Shown here piece by piece: positions 12,613 through 24,028 of a stretch of 64,000 nucleotides of DNA. The DNA comes from Isoetes taiwanensis (Eukaryota; Streptophyta; Lycopodiopsida; Isoetales; Isoetaceae), in NCBI GenBank assembly GCA_021234155.1, contig JAJEKV010000009.1, positions 12,220,546 through 12,284,545 on the forward strand. Direction: 5' to 3'. Under the pieces are notes generated by a model. It worked only from the letters and a program-made list of their open reading frames with translations, was not told where the DNA came from and did not search any database. Both the position numbers and the translations under genes were made by a program. Position 1 is the first letter of the stretch, and the number at the start of each line of letters is the position of its first letter.

Positions 12613-12613
12613 T

Positions 12614-12702
<89 letters not shown>
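12613..12702. repeat. (GATA)n microsatellite, about 90 bp
   Basis: Perfect tetranucleotide repeat in the chitinase 3' flank. The duplicated tail has a shorter, partly (GGTA)n version at 16645-16695. Confidence 0.95.
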
Positions 12703-12828
12703 TATTTTTACATCATGCCACATTGGCAGCATCCATATGAGGACAAATGACAGACCCCCAGAGACTTGAACACAAGATCCGGATAGATAAAGAGACCCAT
12801 ATGCAACACCAAGACCTATAAACAATCA

Positions 12829-15800
12829 CTAGTAATGGTGCCCAGCGTTGCTGGGCATAAGTTGGGAGCTTGTAAATGTTTTGTCCGCAAAGAGAAAAGC
12901 GCGCAAAGAGAAAAGCATTCGGGGGTGTGCATTGTTATTTGCAATATGATGTCCTCATTGTGTTTGGCGTATATAAAGATGCGATGCGCCATTAGTATGT
13001 AAAGGAAGTGCAATAAGGATGATTGATTGTACATTTATCTCATCTGTTAATATTTCTTTGTACGCTACATTTCTCTGTTAATATAATCTCTATGTTGGTT
13101 TCATAACATGCTCAATTCTTAAAAACATTCGCTATTGAGTGAACCTATATGATGTAAATCAATCTAGGCATTGAGGCATTACATTGATATCCAAGATCAT
13201 TGTAAATATGAAGGTCTAATAAAGTAAATATTTTTAATTCAAGATTTATTCGAGGTTTAGCTAACATGTACTTTAATGGAAATTGTTTCTCTCTCATCAT
13301 CAAGATATGGTTTATGCTTGGAGCTTGAGCATATATTAGTATGCACCATAGTGCAAAGATGTACTTTAAAAGCAAAAGGTTATTCTGTTGTGGCTTGGGA
13401 ATATGTTTGAGCACGAAAACATTTTGTCATAGAATGCAAAATGAAACAGACCTTGATGACAGATTAAGGTTCATTATAGATTGACAAAAAGCGACTTTTA
13501 TATGAAAGGTTGTTTGTTGCGGCTTGAGGATATGCTAAAGCACGAAGATATCTTATCGTAGGATGCCATCACGAAGCGTAAAATTTTTCCTTAAAGGGAT
13601 AAAGCGTACAAATATTATGTACCCGTTGTTGTACCTTGGGACTAAAACATCGATTAACATGACTGTACAATGCCGCTTAGGCATCATCTTAATAGGCTTT
13701 GGCCTTTGGAGTTTTGTTGAAGGTGGATGCCATATCCTTGGATGCCCATATGTCATCAAATATCATCAGTTGCATATCCTTTTCTATATCTCAAATGGAT
13801 ACAAAGCCAAATTAGAATAGGTGAAGTAAAATGTAGACACCTGAAATACTTAGAATTTAGTGCAAACTATGAAACAGACGGAGATTGAGATTTATGCAAA
13901 AGATCGAGGTGGAAAAAAGCAAAAGCGTGCTTGAGATGTTATAGAAGCCTTGCACATTAACCATAAGACCTGCATTAACAAACCAAGTACTTTGTGTACT
14001 TTCGGATGGCTTTCAAAACATTATTGTAATCATTATTACAGCCTGCGCATTATTACATGCAAATGTGAAAATCCGATGCTAGAAGCGAAAATGCAAGGCG
14101 CTTTTAAATGCAAAGTTGCATACCTCGGTCGATTGTCATAAGTGGCTGAGAAAAATGACCTTATGAATGTTAGAAATCAAAATTTGCCTCCTTTCTCAAC
14201 AAATCCTCTATAGGCTGTGGTAGGAGGACCGGCTCCATTGTAGAAATCCATGCAGTGCGCTCCAAACAAATCACAATAAGGAATAAATGCATGCTTGATA
14301 AGTGTTGGTAAATCAACAAATGTGGCAAACAAAATTATGCCAAGTTTCACGCAAGTAGGCGAGTAAGCCCGACAAGCAAAACTATCTTGTCTAATATGTC
14401 AATATGAAATGGGCTTTACCAACGGCTTCAATTTGAACCTGCTTTGAAGACAAATGAATCTAAGCTCTTGGTAATGGATAGGAGAAGCAACAATTGCAGA
14501 TGTCTAAAGCAACAACACAAAGTCACAAAAAGAACTGCAAAAGTGCGGATTTTTGCTTCCACACAAAAATGCACACAGAAACACATCTTGGCAAATGCTA
14601 AAGACCTTCCAGATAGAAGCTAACAATAATGCACAGTTATCCAAGGTAATCCAGCACCCTTAAGAAAATAATTATCTCCTTAAGAAAACCATCCATGTTC
14701 CTAAGCCTTCATCTTTACTTGTATGCTTAACTACGACACAGATAATGTCAACGTGGATAAATCTTCCTTTCAATGTTCATCAAAATAGAGCTTTCGTTCA
14801 AAATAAAACTTTCATTCTCCTGTCTGATGTAGATGCAAGAATTGAATATATAGAGCATAAAACTATCACAGTAATTACAATGTCATAAATCTTTGAGTAT
14901 TTATCTAGAGCAACCTTCTCATATTACCAGATAGCTTCCAAGTGCCATATGTAGAGGCAATTTCATCAGCATCTCTACTTTGAGATCTTCACATTGAGGC
15001 AGTCGGATCTTCCACGCCCCTGTGTTCCACTGTAGAATAGAAGAAAGGAAAGAAATTATCGTTCCTCACATCAATATATGTGCCTCTGCATGCCACATAA
15101 TTTTCGGGAATGAACATATGTGAATAAGTTTGCATATACATATAGATCCTGAGAATCAAAATAGAAGCAATGTTGTTGAGCACGCACTACATTGACAACA
15201 AAACAAATAGAACCATGTTTGGCTTGAATAGCTGATTTGGTAAACCCCATCATAACTCATCTCCGCATAGAATTTGAGATTGCGACCTTGGCCCTTACAA
15301 AGAAAGACGGCGCAATCCTTGCCTAGCCGACCGATTCGAGCTCCATATAGAAAAGAGCTAGAAAGAAAATTGAAAAAGTGTTGTTCGCTCCATCGTGAGC
15401 TCACGGTTCTTGGAAAAAAAGTCTTAGAAGGCTGAAAGAAAATGCTCACGGAAGTGCCATGGCCGGGGCTCGGCATGTAGAGGCGGAGCTTTTGTGTTAG
15501 GGTTTTAATTAAAAAGCACGATGCCTTTCTTGTGATCAATGCCTTCCTTGTAACCCGCTTCAAGCGGCACGTGTAAATTCATGAGTTTAGGCTTCTCTTG
15601 GCTTTATGTAAATCGTGAACCAAACCAAAGCTGGTCATAACCAAGGATTCAAAGTTTTTTCCCAATCGGATGTTCCAAACTTCGCCAAGCAACATCCCCT
15701 TGACAAAGCGACAAAGTTCAAAAAAGAAGATGTATTCGAATGCATTTCATTTGAAGGCATAACCAAAAGCGCTGTTTGCTTTGCCGCCATAGCCGTCGGG

Positions 15801-16006
15801 ATTTTTGAAAGCCAAATCTAGCAATAGACTTGTTACGGTGGCCCGGTCCCAGTAGTCTCTTCATAGCCCTACTTCTTTGAGGCCACGAATTAATTTGCCC
15901 TTGCTGTTCGTTCCACGACCGTCCAACTTTTAAATCAAAGAAATCATGGCCGTCGAAAGTTTTAGGGTTTTATGCACGACATACACTAAAACTTTATAAT
16001 AAAGGA
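12829..16006 (-). mobile_element. Helitron 1 (non-autonomous)
   Basis: Minus-strand element of 3178 bp. The 3' end at 12829 is CTAG, preceded by a 7-nt spacer and the hairpin GCCCAGC-AAC-GCTGGGC. The 5' end at 16006 is TCCTTTATTATAAAG. It is inserted between A (12828) and T (16007), as Helitrons are. No Rep/helicase is seen. The 5' 58 bp match Helitron 3 at 40268-40325 almost exactly. The interior has exon-like open stretches (for example minus strand 15156-15563) but no assignable gene. Confidence 0.85.
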
Positions 16007-16047
16007 TAGCTGGTGAGCTAGATTAAATCAGCCTTCTTAGGGCAGGT
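16007..16047. other. Junction sequence between Helitron 1 and the duplicated chitinase tail
   Basis: Forty-one bases without a counterpart in the first copy. They mark the breakpoint of the tail duplication. Confidence 0.5.
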
Positions 16048-16822
16048 ATCTGGAGATTTTGCTTACTCCCATCTGGAGATTTGGAGATGTTGCTTACTCC
16101 CATGAACGATCTATCATGAAAGCCCTTCATGATAATCTCACACATGATGGACAATCCCATGAGCCTAAGCCTGAGCCTGAGCCTGAGCCTGAATCGGAAC
16201 CCGAGCCACAACCTGCCGAGCCTTGGAAAGTAGGAGTAAATTACAAGGTTGATAATCTTGTCACTTACAATGAGAACACTTATAAGGTGCTCAGGCACAT
16301 ACTAGTGCAACTCATTGGACTCTGGATGTTGCAATCTCACTCTATGCCCTTGTTTAGTACTTAACTTGTGGCTATATGCCCTTGTTTACCACTTAACTTG
16401 GGTGGCTATATGTTTTAAAGTGACTACTACCTCTAGCACAATAAAAGTACTAATAGTAGTACCCTTCTACAAAAAGTACAAGAAAAAGGAGAAATTGTCC
16501 CCCCTTTCCGACTTTTTTTTCTTTTTCTTCTATATGTTTTATGTTGGAATCCCGTAGTGGATCAAATAAGCAATTATTTTAAAATAGGGACAAATATAGC
16601 AGAATGTTATCTATAACAATGAATCAAATGAAAAAAGCAACATGATAGATAGATAGGTAGGTAGGTAGGTAGGTAGGTAGATAGATAGATAGAATTTTTA
16701 CATCATGCCACATTTGTAGCGTCCATGAGGACAAATGACGGACCCCCAGGGACTTGAACACAAGATCCAGATAGATAAAGAGACCCATATGCAACACCAA
16801 GACCTATAAACAATCATAAATT
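16048..16822 (+). repeat. Second copy of the chitinase 3' tail
   Basis: Matches 12070-12828 from the last residues of the GH18 domain (SGDFAYSH) through the 3' flank and GATA repeat to 'agacctataaacaatca'. The repeat of 'ctggagat...gcttactcccat' at its start shows a local slippage. Within it, 16059-16364 is open and keeps the linker in frame. Confidence 0.9.
16130..16366 (+). pseudogene. In-frame EP-rich linker plus CBM5/12 remnant without catalytic domain
   Basis: Reads a linker of repeated Glu-Pro dipeptides (16162-16215), then EPWKVGVNYKVDNLVTYNENTYKVL split by a later frameshift near 16292 before the HTS...WTPD core. This shows the ancestral architecture GH18 - EP linker - CBM5/12, which the upstream gene has lost. 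There is no promoter or catalytic part, so it is not a functional gene. Confidence 0.8.
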
Positions 16823-17458
16823 GACCCATTTGAAGCCCTACGCCTGCAAGTCATATACGCCTAGGAATCTAGAATAGAAAATTTTAATTTACCATAGGTG
16901 CATAACTTTCCATTTCGTATGTACTGATGTGAAGTTTCCATCGACACACAAGAGGTCCTTATGGCATCTTGCTAGAAGAATAGCTGATATACGCTATCTG
17001 GCACTAGTGTAAACTCCAAAAAAGTCCAACTCCAATATTTGAAAACAAACATAACAATACCTCCCATTGCTAATCTGGAAAAGTTGCAGAGTTGCCCTAA
17101 TTTTTCAGTGTTTTGAGCTGAATAGTTTAATGGGATTACTATTTTGAACAAAATTTTGCCCAAAATCTTGTGCTAATTTGCCCTGTGTTTAGACATTATG
17201 GTTTGTTATTTTTGAAATTCGGAAAGGAGGACATTGTATATGTAAGTTCAGCAGGCCCGCTTCTTTTGGAGGCGAATCTAGCATCTACAAGATAAGCTTT
17301 TCGTTCTATTTAGGGCTATAGAGCAGAAGGTGGAGCCTTGGTGAAGCCTCAAATTGTTTTGGCTATGGTGATGGCAGCTGCTTTGGCCAATTAGGTTTAT
17401 TATAGGTCAAATCAAGCCATTTAGGTTCTGTTGCAGGTTAGCCAGCTAGATTTCGTTG

Positions 17459-17510
17459 CATGCCAAGGCCCCTTATGCTTATGGCCCAATAAAAAGAGTT
17501 TGTTAGGGCC
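17459..17510 (+). pseudogene. Short third chitinase fragment
   Basis: Sequence 'gccaaggccccttatgctta' and its continuation match 11940-11980 of the chitinase (residues AKAPYAYDPTERV, here with several substitutions). It lies about 60 bp left of the mitochondrial insertion, suggesting that the insertion went into a decayed chitinase paralogue. Confidence 0.6.
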
Positions 17511-17574
17511 TCATATATGCAGCATATATGTTGGATGGGAGGGAGTGGAAAGAGTTTGTCCGTAACAGGTCAAT

Positions 17575-17596
17575 TCAGACAGGTGCTGCATGGCTA

Positions 17597-17632
<36 letters not shown>

Positions 17633-17858
17633 TGTAACGAGCGCAACCCTTGTTTTGTGTCGCTATCTCCCGCACTCACAAAGGACTGCCTGTGATATAC
17701 TGGAGGAAGGTGGGGATGACGTCAAGTCCGCATGGCCCTTATGGGCTGGGCTACACACGTGCTACAATGGCAATTACAATAGGAAGCAAGGCTGCAAGGC
17801 GGAGCGAATCCGGAAAGATTGCCGGAAAGAGTCCGGATTGTTCTCTGCAACTCGAGAA

Positions 17859-17911
<53 letters not shown>

Positions 17912-18076
17912 ACTCGGGCCCTGTACACACCGCCCGTCACACCATGGGAATTGGTTTCGCCCGAAGCATCCGGGAATCACCCATTACTTTGGTGTTCCAC
18001 GCCGCTGCTTCGCGTGGCCCACTCATCGTAATCGGTGGTCGTCTTATGGATACCGCGGCGGGGTCATTGACCGAGG

Positions 18077-18119
<43 letters not shown>

Positions 18120-18122
18120 TGA
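17575..18122 (+). rRNA. rrn18: Mitochondrial small-subunit rRNA, 3' fragment
   Basis: Universal SSU landmarks in order: GGTGCTGCATGGCTATCGTC near 17580, the 'aacgagcgcaaccctt' region, GATGACGTCAAGTC at 17715, CACACGTGCTACAATGGC at 17753, GTACACACCGCCCGTCAC at 17923, and the 3' end GAAGTCGTAACAAGGTAGCC...GGCTGGATTG at 18079-18120. The wording of the variable parts is that of plant mitochondrial rrn18. The 5' two thirds are absent. Confidence 0.95.
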
Positions 18123-18136
18123 ATCTCTTTCAAGTT

Positions 18137-18563
18137 AAGAATGCATTGAATGGATGCCTTGGCTTTGAGAAGGACGCTCAAGCAAGTCGAAAGGCCATGA
18201 GGAGAATCCTCCGTGATCCATGGATCTCCAACGGGAAACCGTATGTGGCGCCTCTGCGCCAAACAACCTTAGCGAACTGAAACATCTAAGTAGCTAAAGG
18301 AGGGGAAATCAACCGAGACTCCGTTAGTAGCGGCGAGCGAAAGCGGATTGGGCTTGGTGAGAAGGCGGTGGGCCTCACTCATCCGGAAAGACCAAGGAAT
18401 CGCGAAGAGGTTGGAAAATCTTGCCAAAGGAGGTGATAGCCCTGTATATTGTTCCCATGGTCTTTCCCAAACAGTAAAACGCGGATACCGTGTTTGAATA
18501 TCGCAACAAGCAAGGGGGACCGCCCTCTAAGCCTAAGTCTTCCTCAATGACCGATAGCGCACG

Positions 18564-18594
<31 letters not shown>

Positions 18595-19853
18595 AGAACA
18601 GGGAGTGAAATAGAGAACTGAAATCCGATGCCGACCATCAGTCGAAGGAGAAGAGAGTGAACTCTAATGGGCGTGCCTTTTCGCGCAATGGGTCGGCGAG
18701 TAAACGGAAACGGCGGCTTAAGCCATTAGGTGTAGGCGCCAATGAGAATGGGCTGGTTGTTTCTGTTTGACCAAACCGATCGATCTATCCGCGGCGGGTT
18801 GAAGAGAGCTATAACAGGCCTTCGAGGATCGAACCCACGTATGTAGCGAGAATCTGGGGGCGACTTCGTGGCTTGTGGTGAAAGGCCGACCAAGATCGGA
18901 TATAGCTGGTTTTCATGAAATCTATTGAGGTACAACAGATATATAATGATGGCTTTGAGGTAGAGCATTCCATGGGCTAGGGTGGCCCCAAGCGACCAAC
19001 CCCAAGGAAACTCCGAATACATGCCAACCATGAGTCTGAGCGGACTTGGGTGCTAAGATCCGAAGTCAAGAGGGAAACCCGGATCGTGCGCTAAGGTCCC
19101 CAAGCCATCACTTAGTGGAAAAGGAAGTGATTCAGCGATGACAACCGGGAGGTGGGCTTGGAAGCGCCATCCTTTGAAGACAGTAATAGCTCACCGGGTC
19201 TAGCTTAATGGCACGAAGATGTCTCCGGGGCTTAAGTGATTACCGAGCGGCGAGACCATTTGAGACGATGGCGGGCGTTCCATAAATCAAGGAAGGCGGT
19301 TGGTGACAACCGAAGATCCGCGAAGTGGGAATCTTTGCGACATGAGTAGTAGCGAAATCATGTGGAAAACACGTTAAGCCAAAAGTTCCGGGTTTTCGCG
19401 TTAATCTGCAGAGTGACACGAAGGTGCAAGTCGCTTCACCGAACCAAAGAAGAATCGGAATGATGGGGCGGGGCTTCGACTTCCGGGGAAGAACCTCGTG
19501 AAGCCGAGTGTACTCCAAACCGGACCACGGTGAACAAGTAGAGTATACTAAAGGCGCTTGGGAGAACCATGTTGAAGGAACTTCGGCAAAATGGCCCGTA
19601 ACCGGATAAGGGGTGCTCTCCTATCGATGCGTGATGGGAAAGCGACACCTACAAGGGGGTAGCGGCCGTTTATTAAAACACGGACTACGCTAAGTGGTAA
19701 CACGATGTATAGAGTCGACACACGCCGGCCCGGTCTTTGGAAGGTGAAAAGGAGAAGTGTAATCTTCCCAATGCTTGGCGATAACTCTAACTGTCCTAAG
19801 GTAGCGAAATTCCTTGTCGCACAAGTAGCGACCTGCACGAATGGTGTAACGAC
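18137..19853 (+). rRNA. rrn26: Mitochondrial large-subunit rRNA, 5' fragment
   Basis: Starts with AATGCATTGAATGGATGCC, the plant mitochondrial rrn26 5' region, only about 15 bp after the SSU 3' end. It continues through GATCCATGGATCTCCAACGG, the 'aaccgatcgatc' region, AGCTGGTTTTC and TAACTGTCCTAAGGTAGCG at 19788. Recognisable LSU stops after 'gcacgaatggtgtaac' at about 19853. About half of a plant mitochondrial LSU is therefore present; the peptidyl-transferase half is missing, or lies beyond an intron that I cannot follow. Confidence 0.93.
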
Positions 19854-21154
19854 CGGCTTTGCCCGGATAACGGAAGGGCCTTGCCTTCCACCTTCTTTGC
19901 ATTCGCGAGCCTAGCGACCTCCTCTCGCATTATCATTATTGCGGCGTGATGCTACTTTATTTATGTCAAATTAAATGTTTAAATCTAGACTTGCTCAAAA
20001 GCGCGAGTCGATCAATTTTTCTTACGTTACGCGAGCCCTCCTTTATATCAATGTTAGAGAGGTAGCAAGCCTAGTTTTGAATTCGGGGAGGCACCCCACC
20101 CCAGATTTTTCTCCTTTATGCTTGGTCTTCGGGATGACCGCGATTGTTTGGCTCACAAGGCACAACGACCCTTTCGATGTTAGGGAATGGGGATTTCGTT
20201 GTGGCAATCTTTGCGGCGATGTCGTGGTTCTAATGGGTGATATAACCGTTCTATCGGATCACCCCAATGACCCAAATCTTGGGGATATTCTCAACTTAAA
20301 GGAGGCCCTTCGATGTTGTTGGGGGATACGGAGATGGAACCTGAGATAGATGAGAGTGTGTCGGTTGGTTACGTTCTCGGGGGTCAAGCAAGCAAGGTCA
20401 ACGGCGCAATTGGTAGCACATCCGCTCGGAGCGCCTTGAGGGTCACGAGGCCCAAACCCCACCATCCCGAGCCAAGTCAACAAAACAAAGAAGTGAGTCA
20501 AAAATGAAAATTAATCGGCCGTTACCGCCTCATCCTACCATTCATAAGTGTAGCTTACTCAGACGTTCCCTACTTTTCATAGAATACCGGGGCTCCCTCG
20601 GCCACTAAGGTTTTGTTTAGTCTTCCCTCTTGGAAAATAGGTGATCTTAGCGGAGCTTTTTCTCATTCATATTCCTTCTTCTTCTTTGTCTTTCCTTTGG
20701 TTCATTATTTTACTAGTCAATCTAACTTTCTTAGCGTTTAAGCTATCACATGAGTAATGGAGTTAGGTCATTCATGGGGAAATCGAGTAAAAAAAATACA
20801 GATGCGTCACGGATGTAATACCTTGCTTATGCATCCTCTCGGTGGAGAGCCCGGATGACATACATCTAGATGAGAGGTCCCACCCAATCCAAGGTGGTTA
20901 CGTCTTGGCGGGGATGAGTTGTTCGATCGACCTCGGGGCCCGTATGCATCATCTTGTTTCGGTCTCATGCGTGTAGCAACAGCAAGCATTCTTTACGTTG
21001 CTCGACGGCCCACACCTTTCCGTTAGTAGCGGCACCCACAAGAACAAGAAAAAAAAAAAGCGCAAATAAAGAAATGGCGCAAGTATTGATATTGGTCATT
21101 AAGGAGATGGAAGAGGAAGGGGAGAGCGTGACCCTTTGCTGCTCTTTACCATCA
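19854..21154. other. Unassigned mitochondrial-like spacer or intron sequence
   Basis: Composition and context resemble the rest of the mitochondrial block, but no gene is recognised. Open frames such as 19975-20349 plus (124 aa) match nothing I know. A stretch GCGCAATTGGTAGCACATCCG at 20402-20422 resembles a tRNA D-arm, but I cannot fold a full cloverleaf. The region could be the start of an intron in rrn26 or a rearrangement joint. Confidence 0.4.
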
Positions 21155-21334
21155 TTATTCACCGTTTTGAAGACCAAGCCAAGAAAGAGGGATTGAGATC
21201 ACGGATGGGATTGGAGACGCCATCATTGGGGCAAAAGCGAAAACGGTAGCCGGTTGAAAGCAGGGGACTGGAATAACGTAACGGATGATTGCTTAGCTAA
21301 TGGTGGATTTCCGCGCAACTCCATGAATCGAAGG
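21155..21334 (-). CDS. atp9: ATP synthase subunit 9, exon 3 (mitochondrial origin)
   Basis: The minus strand from 21334 reads I-H-G-V-A-R-N-P, then (with a +1/-1 pair near 21310-21286) LAKQ, a Y...A...F stretch and MMA near 21220. This follows the second half of the ATP9 c-ring subunit once edited C positions are read as T. Exon 3 starts just where atp9 intron 87 should end. The 3' end is uncertain: the expected stop lies around 21195, while the first in-frame stop is TAA at 21155-21157. Subunit c carries protons through the Fo ring of the inner mitochondrial membrane. The two small indels suggest that the nuclear copy is decaying. Confidence 0.75.
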
Positions 21335-23401
21335 ATACCGATGGGGTCCCCCCGCGAGGGCCACACATGCGGGGTTCCCCGCATGTGGCTCGTCCATGGC
21401 AACTAACTCAGCTTCTAGAATCGTGATCTAGCCGCACGCCATATTCTTTCTTCAGGGGGGCGAACATTATCATAATATAGTGACGTTACTGAATCGGGAT
21501 TTTCTGTTGTACTTGACTATGGTTTTAAGAGGGTCGGGGTGGTATGGTGATGCTACCTCCTTGCCCCTCTTGGTGATCCGCGGATTCGGACCAAACTTGT
21601 GGGAAGCAGCCTCGGCTGATCTCAAGCCATGTTTTCTGGCCGGGGTTGACACGCGGGGCTTTTTATAGATTGACACCACTTTCCGGGGAGAAGAGCGCTT
21701 GTTAACGAAAGAGTGATGGTTGACAATGCCGCGTGTCACCGGCGGGGAGTGGGTCACAATATGTTCGTCCTCTGGGGCTGCCAACCGTGGATTGAAAGTG
21801 GCTCGGATTAAGCCCCTATGTTCCTTCCCGTATCCGCGCTCCACGGCTTTGGTTGGTGAGTCCCTAATGGGCGCGATTAGTTGTGGACGTGTGATCGATC
21901 GGAGTTCGACGTCGGGGTTTCTGGTTGTTCCGGTACCGTGATACGTTACTAATGTGCCTGAGTGTTTGGCTATCCCGGACCTCGCATTTATTAGAGGATG
22001 TTTCTGTTCGTTCATCCTTGGTCTCGGCTAGGGGAACTTCTGTACGGCTTCTCCGATGTCCGAGGCCTCTTCTTTGCTACCTATAACACCTAACGTCACT
22101 TCGTCTGCGTATCGGGGGTGCTTGGGTCTCGCTGCGCTTTCCGGAGGTTTGACGAGAGCCCAGAATTCCGGATAATCCTCTGATATAGCCTTGTTTAGCC
22201 CATCGGACTCCGTCGACCTCCCTACATTATACTTGGGTATAAGTACGTCTTCGACGTAGCAATCCAGCGGATGTGGGAATGTATTGGCGCGAGGCGGGGA
22301 TGTGATCGAACCCTGCGGGACTCCTTCTGTGTTGTATCACGTCCGATCCGCCGAGTTGCATGCATCAATGTATCCCGCGTTAGGGAACTTTCGCATGGGA
22401 TCCCGCAATGCTTTAGATTGCAGTATTGGTTCCATTTCCTCAGGTGGCGGATCGTGGTGTATCTTCTTGTCGAAGTCTTACTCAATGTCGATTCGTACAG
22501 GCCGAGTCATTGCCGTCCGCGGGTATGAGTCTAGTGGGGCCGTATGACAGCTTCTTCCAGGGCGGAATCCGTGGCTTGGGTCTCTGAAAAGAGGCTCAAA
22601 TAACGGTTCCACCGATCCTTTAGAAGTGGATTACACAACTTTGTCAACCGTCGAGGCAGTGGAAAGGGGCCTATTGCCACGTCCAGGAATCAGAATCCGT
22701 TTGGCTGGTCTTGGAGCATGAGTTTGCCTTTTCAACTCGTGGGGAGGTTTGGCAAGGCCTCTTTCGGTCATATTCGCTTTGATGGTTTTTCCGTCGGTTC
22801 CAGGGGCTCTCGGCTTTTCGTAGCCAGCCTTAGGGTTGTCCATGTTGTGGGTGTCCTCGTACGAGACGCGACCGGGAACCAGTTGATGCTTTTCCCTCGG
22901 GGCACCACAGCCTGCCGATGCTACCCACCGCATTGCGGGGAGTAGCGCATTGCCATCTACGGCCCTTTCCTCAGCAGAGTTCCTCACATTACGGGCGCCC
23001 AGTCCGCCCAGTATGCTCTCTGGGGTACTTATAACCGATCTGTCACCCATTTTGTCCTTTTTGGTTAGACCTTGGTCCCTTTCGCAGTGACTAGGCGCCC
23101 AGGATTGCCATTCGGGTGATCCCCCGCTTTCACGTCTGGGTGTTCGCTCGTCGTTCGGGTTGCCGAGCGTCTCCTCCTCTTCCTGCTTCCCGGAGGTTTG
23201 TTCGCACCAAGGGTTCAGTTCGGCCTCCGTGCCTTCCGGGCTTCTTCCTTGGTGGTCGCAGAAAGACCCCGCCGTGCGACGAAACTTGGTAAGCCCCCAT
23301 GCTAGGGTTCCCTGCAATCTGCTCCCGCTACAGGTTAGGGGGCCGCCCACGCGATCTCTTAACCTTCGCTTATCCAAACGCGCTCTGATGACGAGGCGCA
23401 C
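21335..23401 (-). other. Group II intron atp9i87
   Basis: Minus-strand intron of 2067 bp inserted after nucleotide 87 of atp9. It begins GTGCGCC at 23401 and ends in AT at 21335. A 34-nt domain V-like hairpin (GAGCC...GGCCC with an ATGCG/CGCAT stem and a GT bulge) lies at 21358-21391. The intron contains a maturase/reverse transcriptase reading frame. The position is fixed by the exons: the upstream exon is exactly 66 nt, as expected between sites 21 and 87. Confidence 0.88.
21470..23395 (-). pseudogene. Group II intron maturase / reverse transcriptase (mat-atp9i87), disrupted or editing-dependent
   Basis: Minus-strand frames give an intron-encoded RT. Seen in order: an N-terminal APGTDGKTIK motif near 22790; PAKRILIPGRGNRPL (RT0/RT1) near 22690; HGFRPGRSCH near 22570; RIDIE-DFDKIHHD near 22490; EGVPQGSITSP (RT4) near 22310; the catalytic box as RYADEV near 22120, where the family has YADD; and GSKEEA, MNEQK and NARSG (end of RT and start of domain X) at 22090-21960. 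Several stops (TAA, TGA) sit at Gln or Arg positions and could be mended by U-to-C editing, but there are also frame changes (near 22630, 22545 and 22030). It would act in splicing of its host intron. Confidence 0.85.
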
Positions 23402-23467
23402 ACTGGGAGCGTTTCCAATACCTACAGCAGCTCCCGCCGAAGCAATGGTAGCGGCTCCCGCTCCAGT
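23402..23467 (-). CDS. atp9: ATP synthase subunit 9, exon 2 (mitochondrial origin)
   Basis: Sixty-six bases coding TGAGAATIASAGAAVGIGN plus the two edited codons A-P and S. This is the glycine-rich first helix of subunit c. Compared with the family, ACT, GCT and CCC need C-to-T changes to give I, V and F. Both borders match known plant intron sites 21 and 87. Confidence 0.93.
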
Positions 23468-24028
23468 GTTAACCTAAGCCTGGACATCGCTGACGCGGCT
23501 CGGCTTCCGAACCGTACGTGAGCCTTCTATGGCCTCGTGCGGCTCTTCTCATTTTTGCTAATGCTTCTGGTGTCAGACCTCTTTCTATTTGGGATTGTCT
23601 CCGAGTGGGCATTATTCGCTTTTTGGGGAATCCTGCTATCGATGAGCATGTGGCCCGGCAAAGCCTACTGCCACTGAGTTCGGGGTAGTTACACCGTTCC
23701 CGCATCGGGTGTCGAAGGTCCGAGAGACGAGCTGTACATCGGGAGGTTGAAGAACACGTGGTTCTTTCGTATCGTATTCCAGCCTTAGAGATCGAGCTAA
23801 TGCCAACTGTTCCCCACTCATTCTCATTTGCTCCGGTTTCATCATCGAAGGCCGGGCACCGAAGCTTGACTCGTTGACGAAGTGTTCCTCTCGGTCCCCT
23901 TCCCGCATTACGTATGCTATGATTCGGGGTGGCCGCCCCATGTAACGGTTGGGCAGCGACGGGGCTGCGTCCGACGGGAGTTAGATTGGTCAATTTCACT
24001 CTCCGAAATGTAGACCGACGGGTCGCAC
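23468..24028 (-). other. Group II intron atp9i21
   Basis: Minus-strand intron of 561 bp. The 5' end is GTGCGACCCG at 24028 and the 3' end is AAC at 23468. A domain V-like hairpin, GAGCCGCACGAG...CTCACGTACGGTTC, lies at 23509-23545, with a domain VI candidate after it. No internal reading frame. It splits exon 1 from exon 2 after codon 7. Confidence 0.88.

Noticed and set aside
12577-12825. Minus-strand frame with repeated SIYL units
   Set aside because: It is the translation of the GATA microsatellite.
17650-19914. Many open frames on both strands across the rRNA block
   Set aside because: They overlap conserved rRNA landmarks and have no protein similarity.
20400-20440. tRNA-like D-arm sequence in the mitochondrial spacer
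   Set aside because: No acceptor, anticodon or T-arm pairing could be completed.
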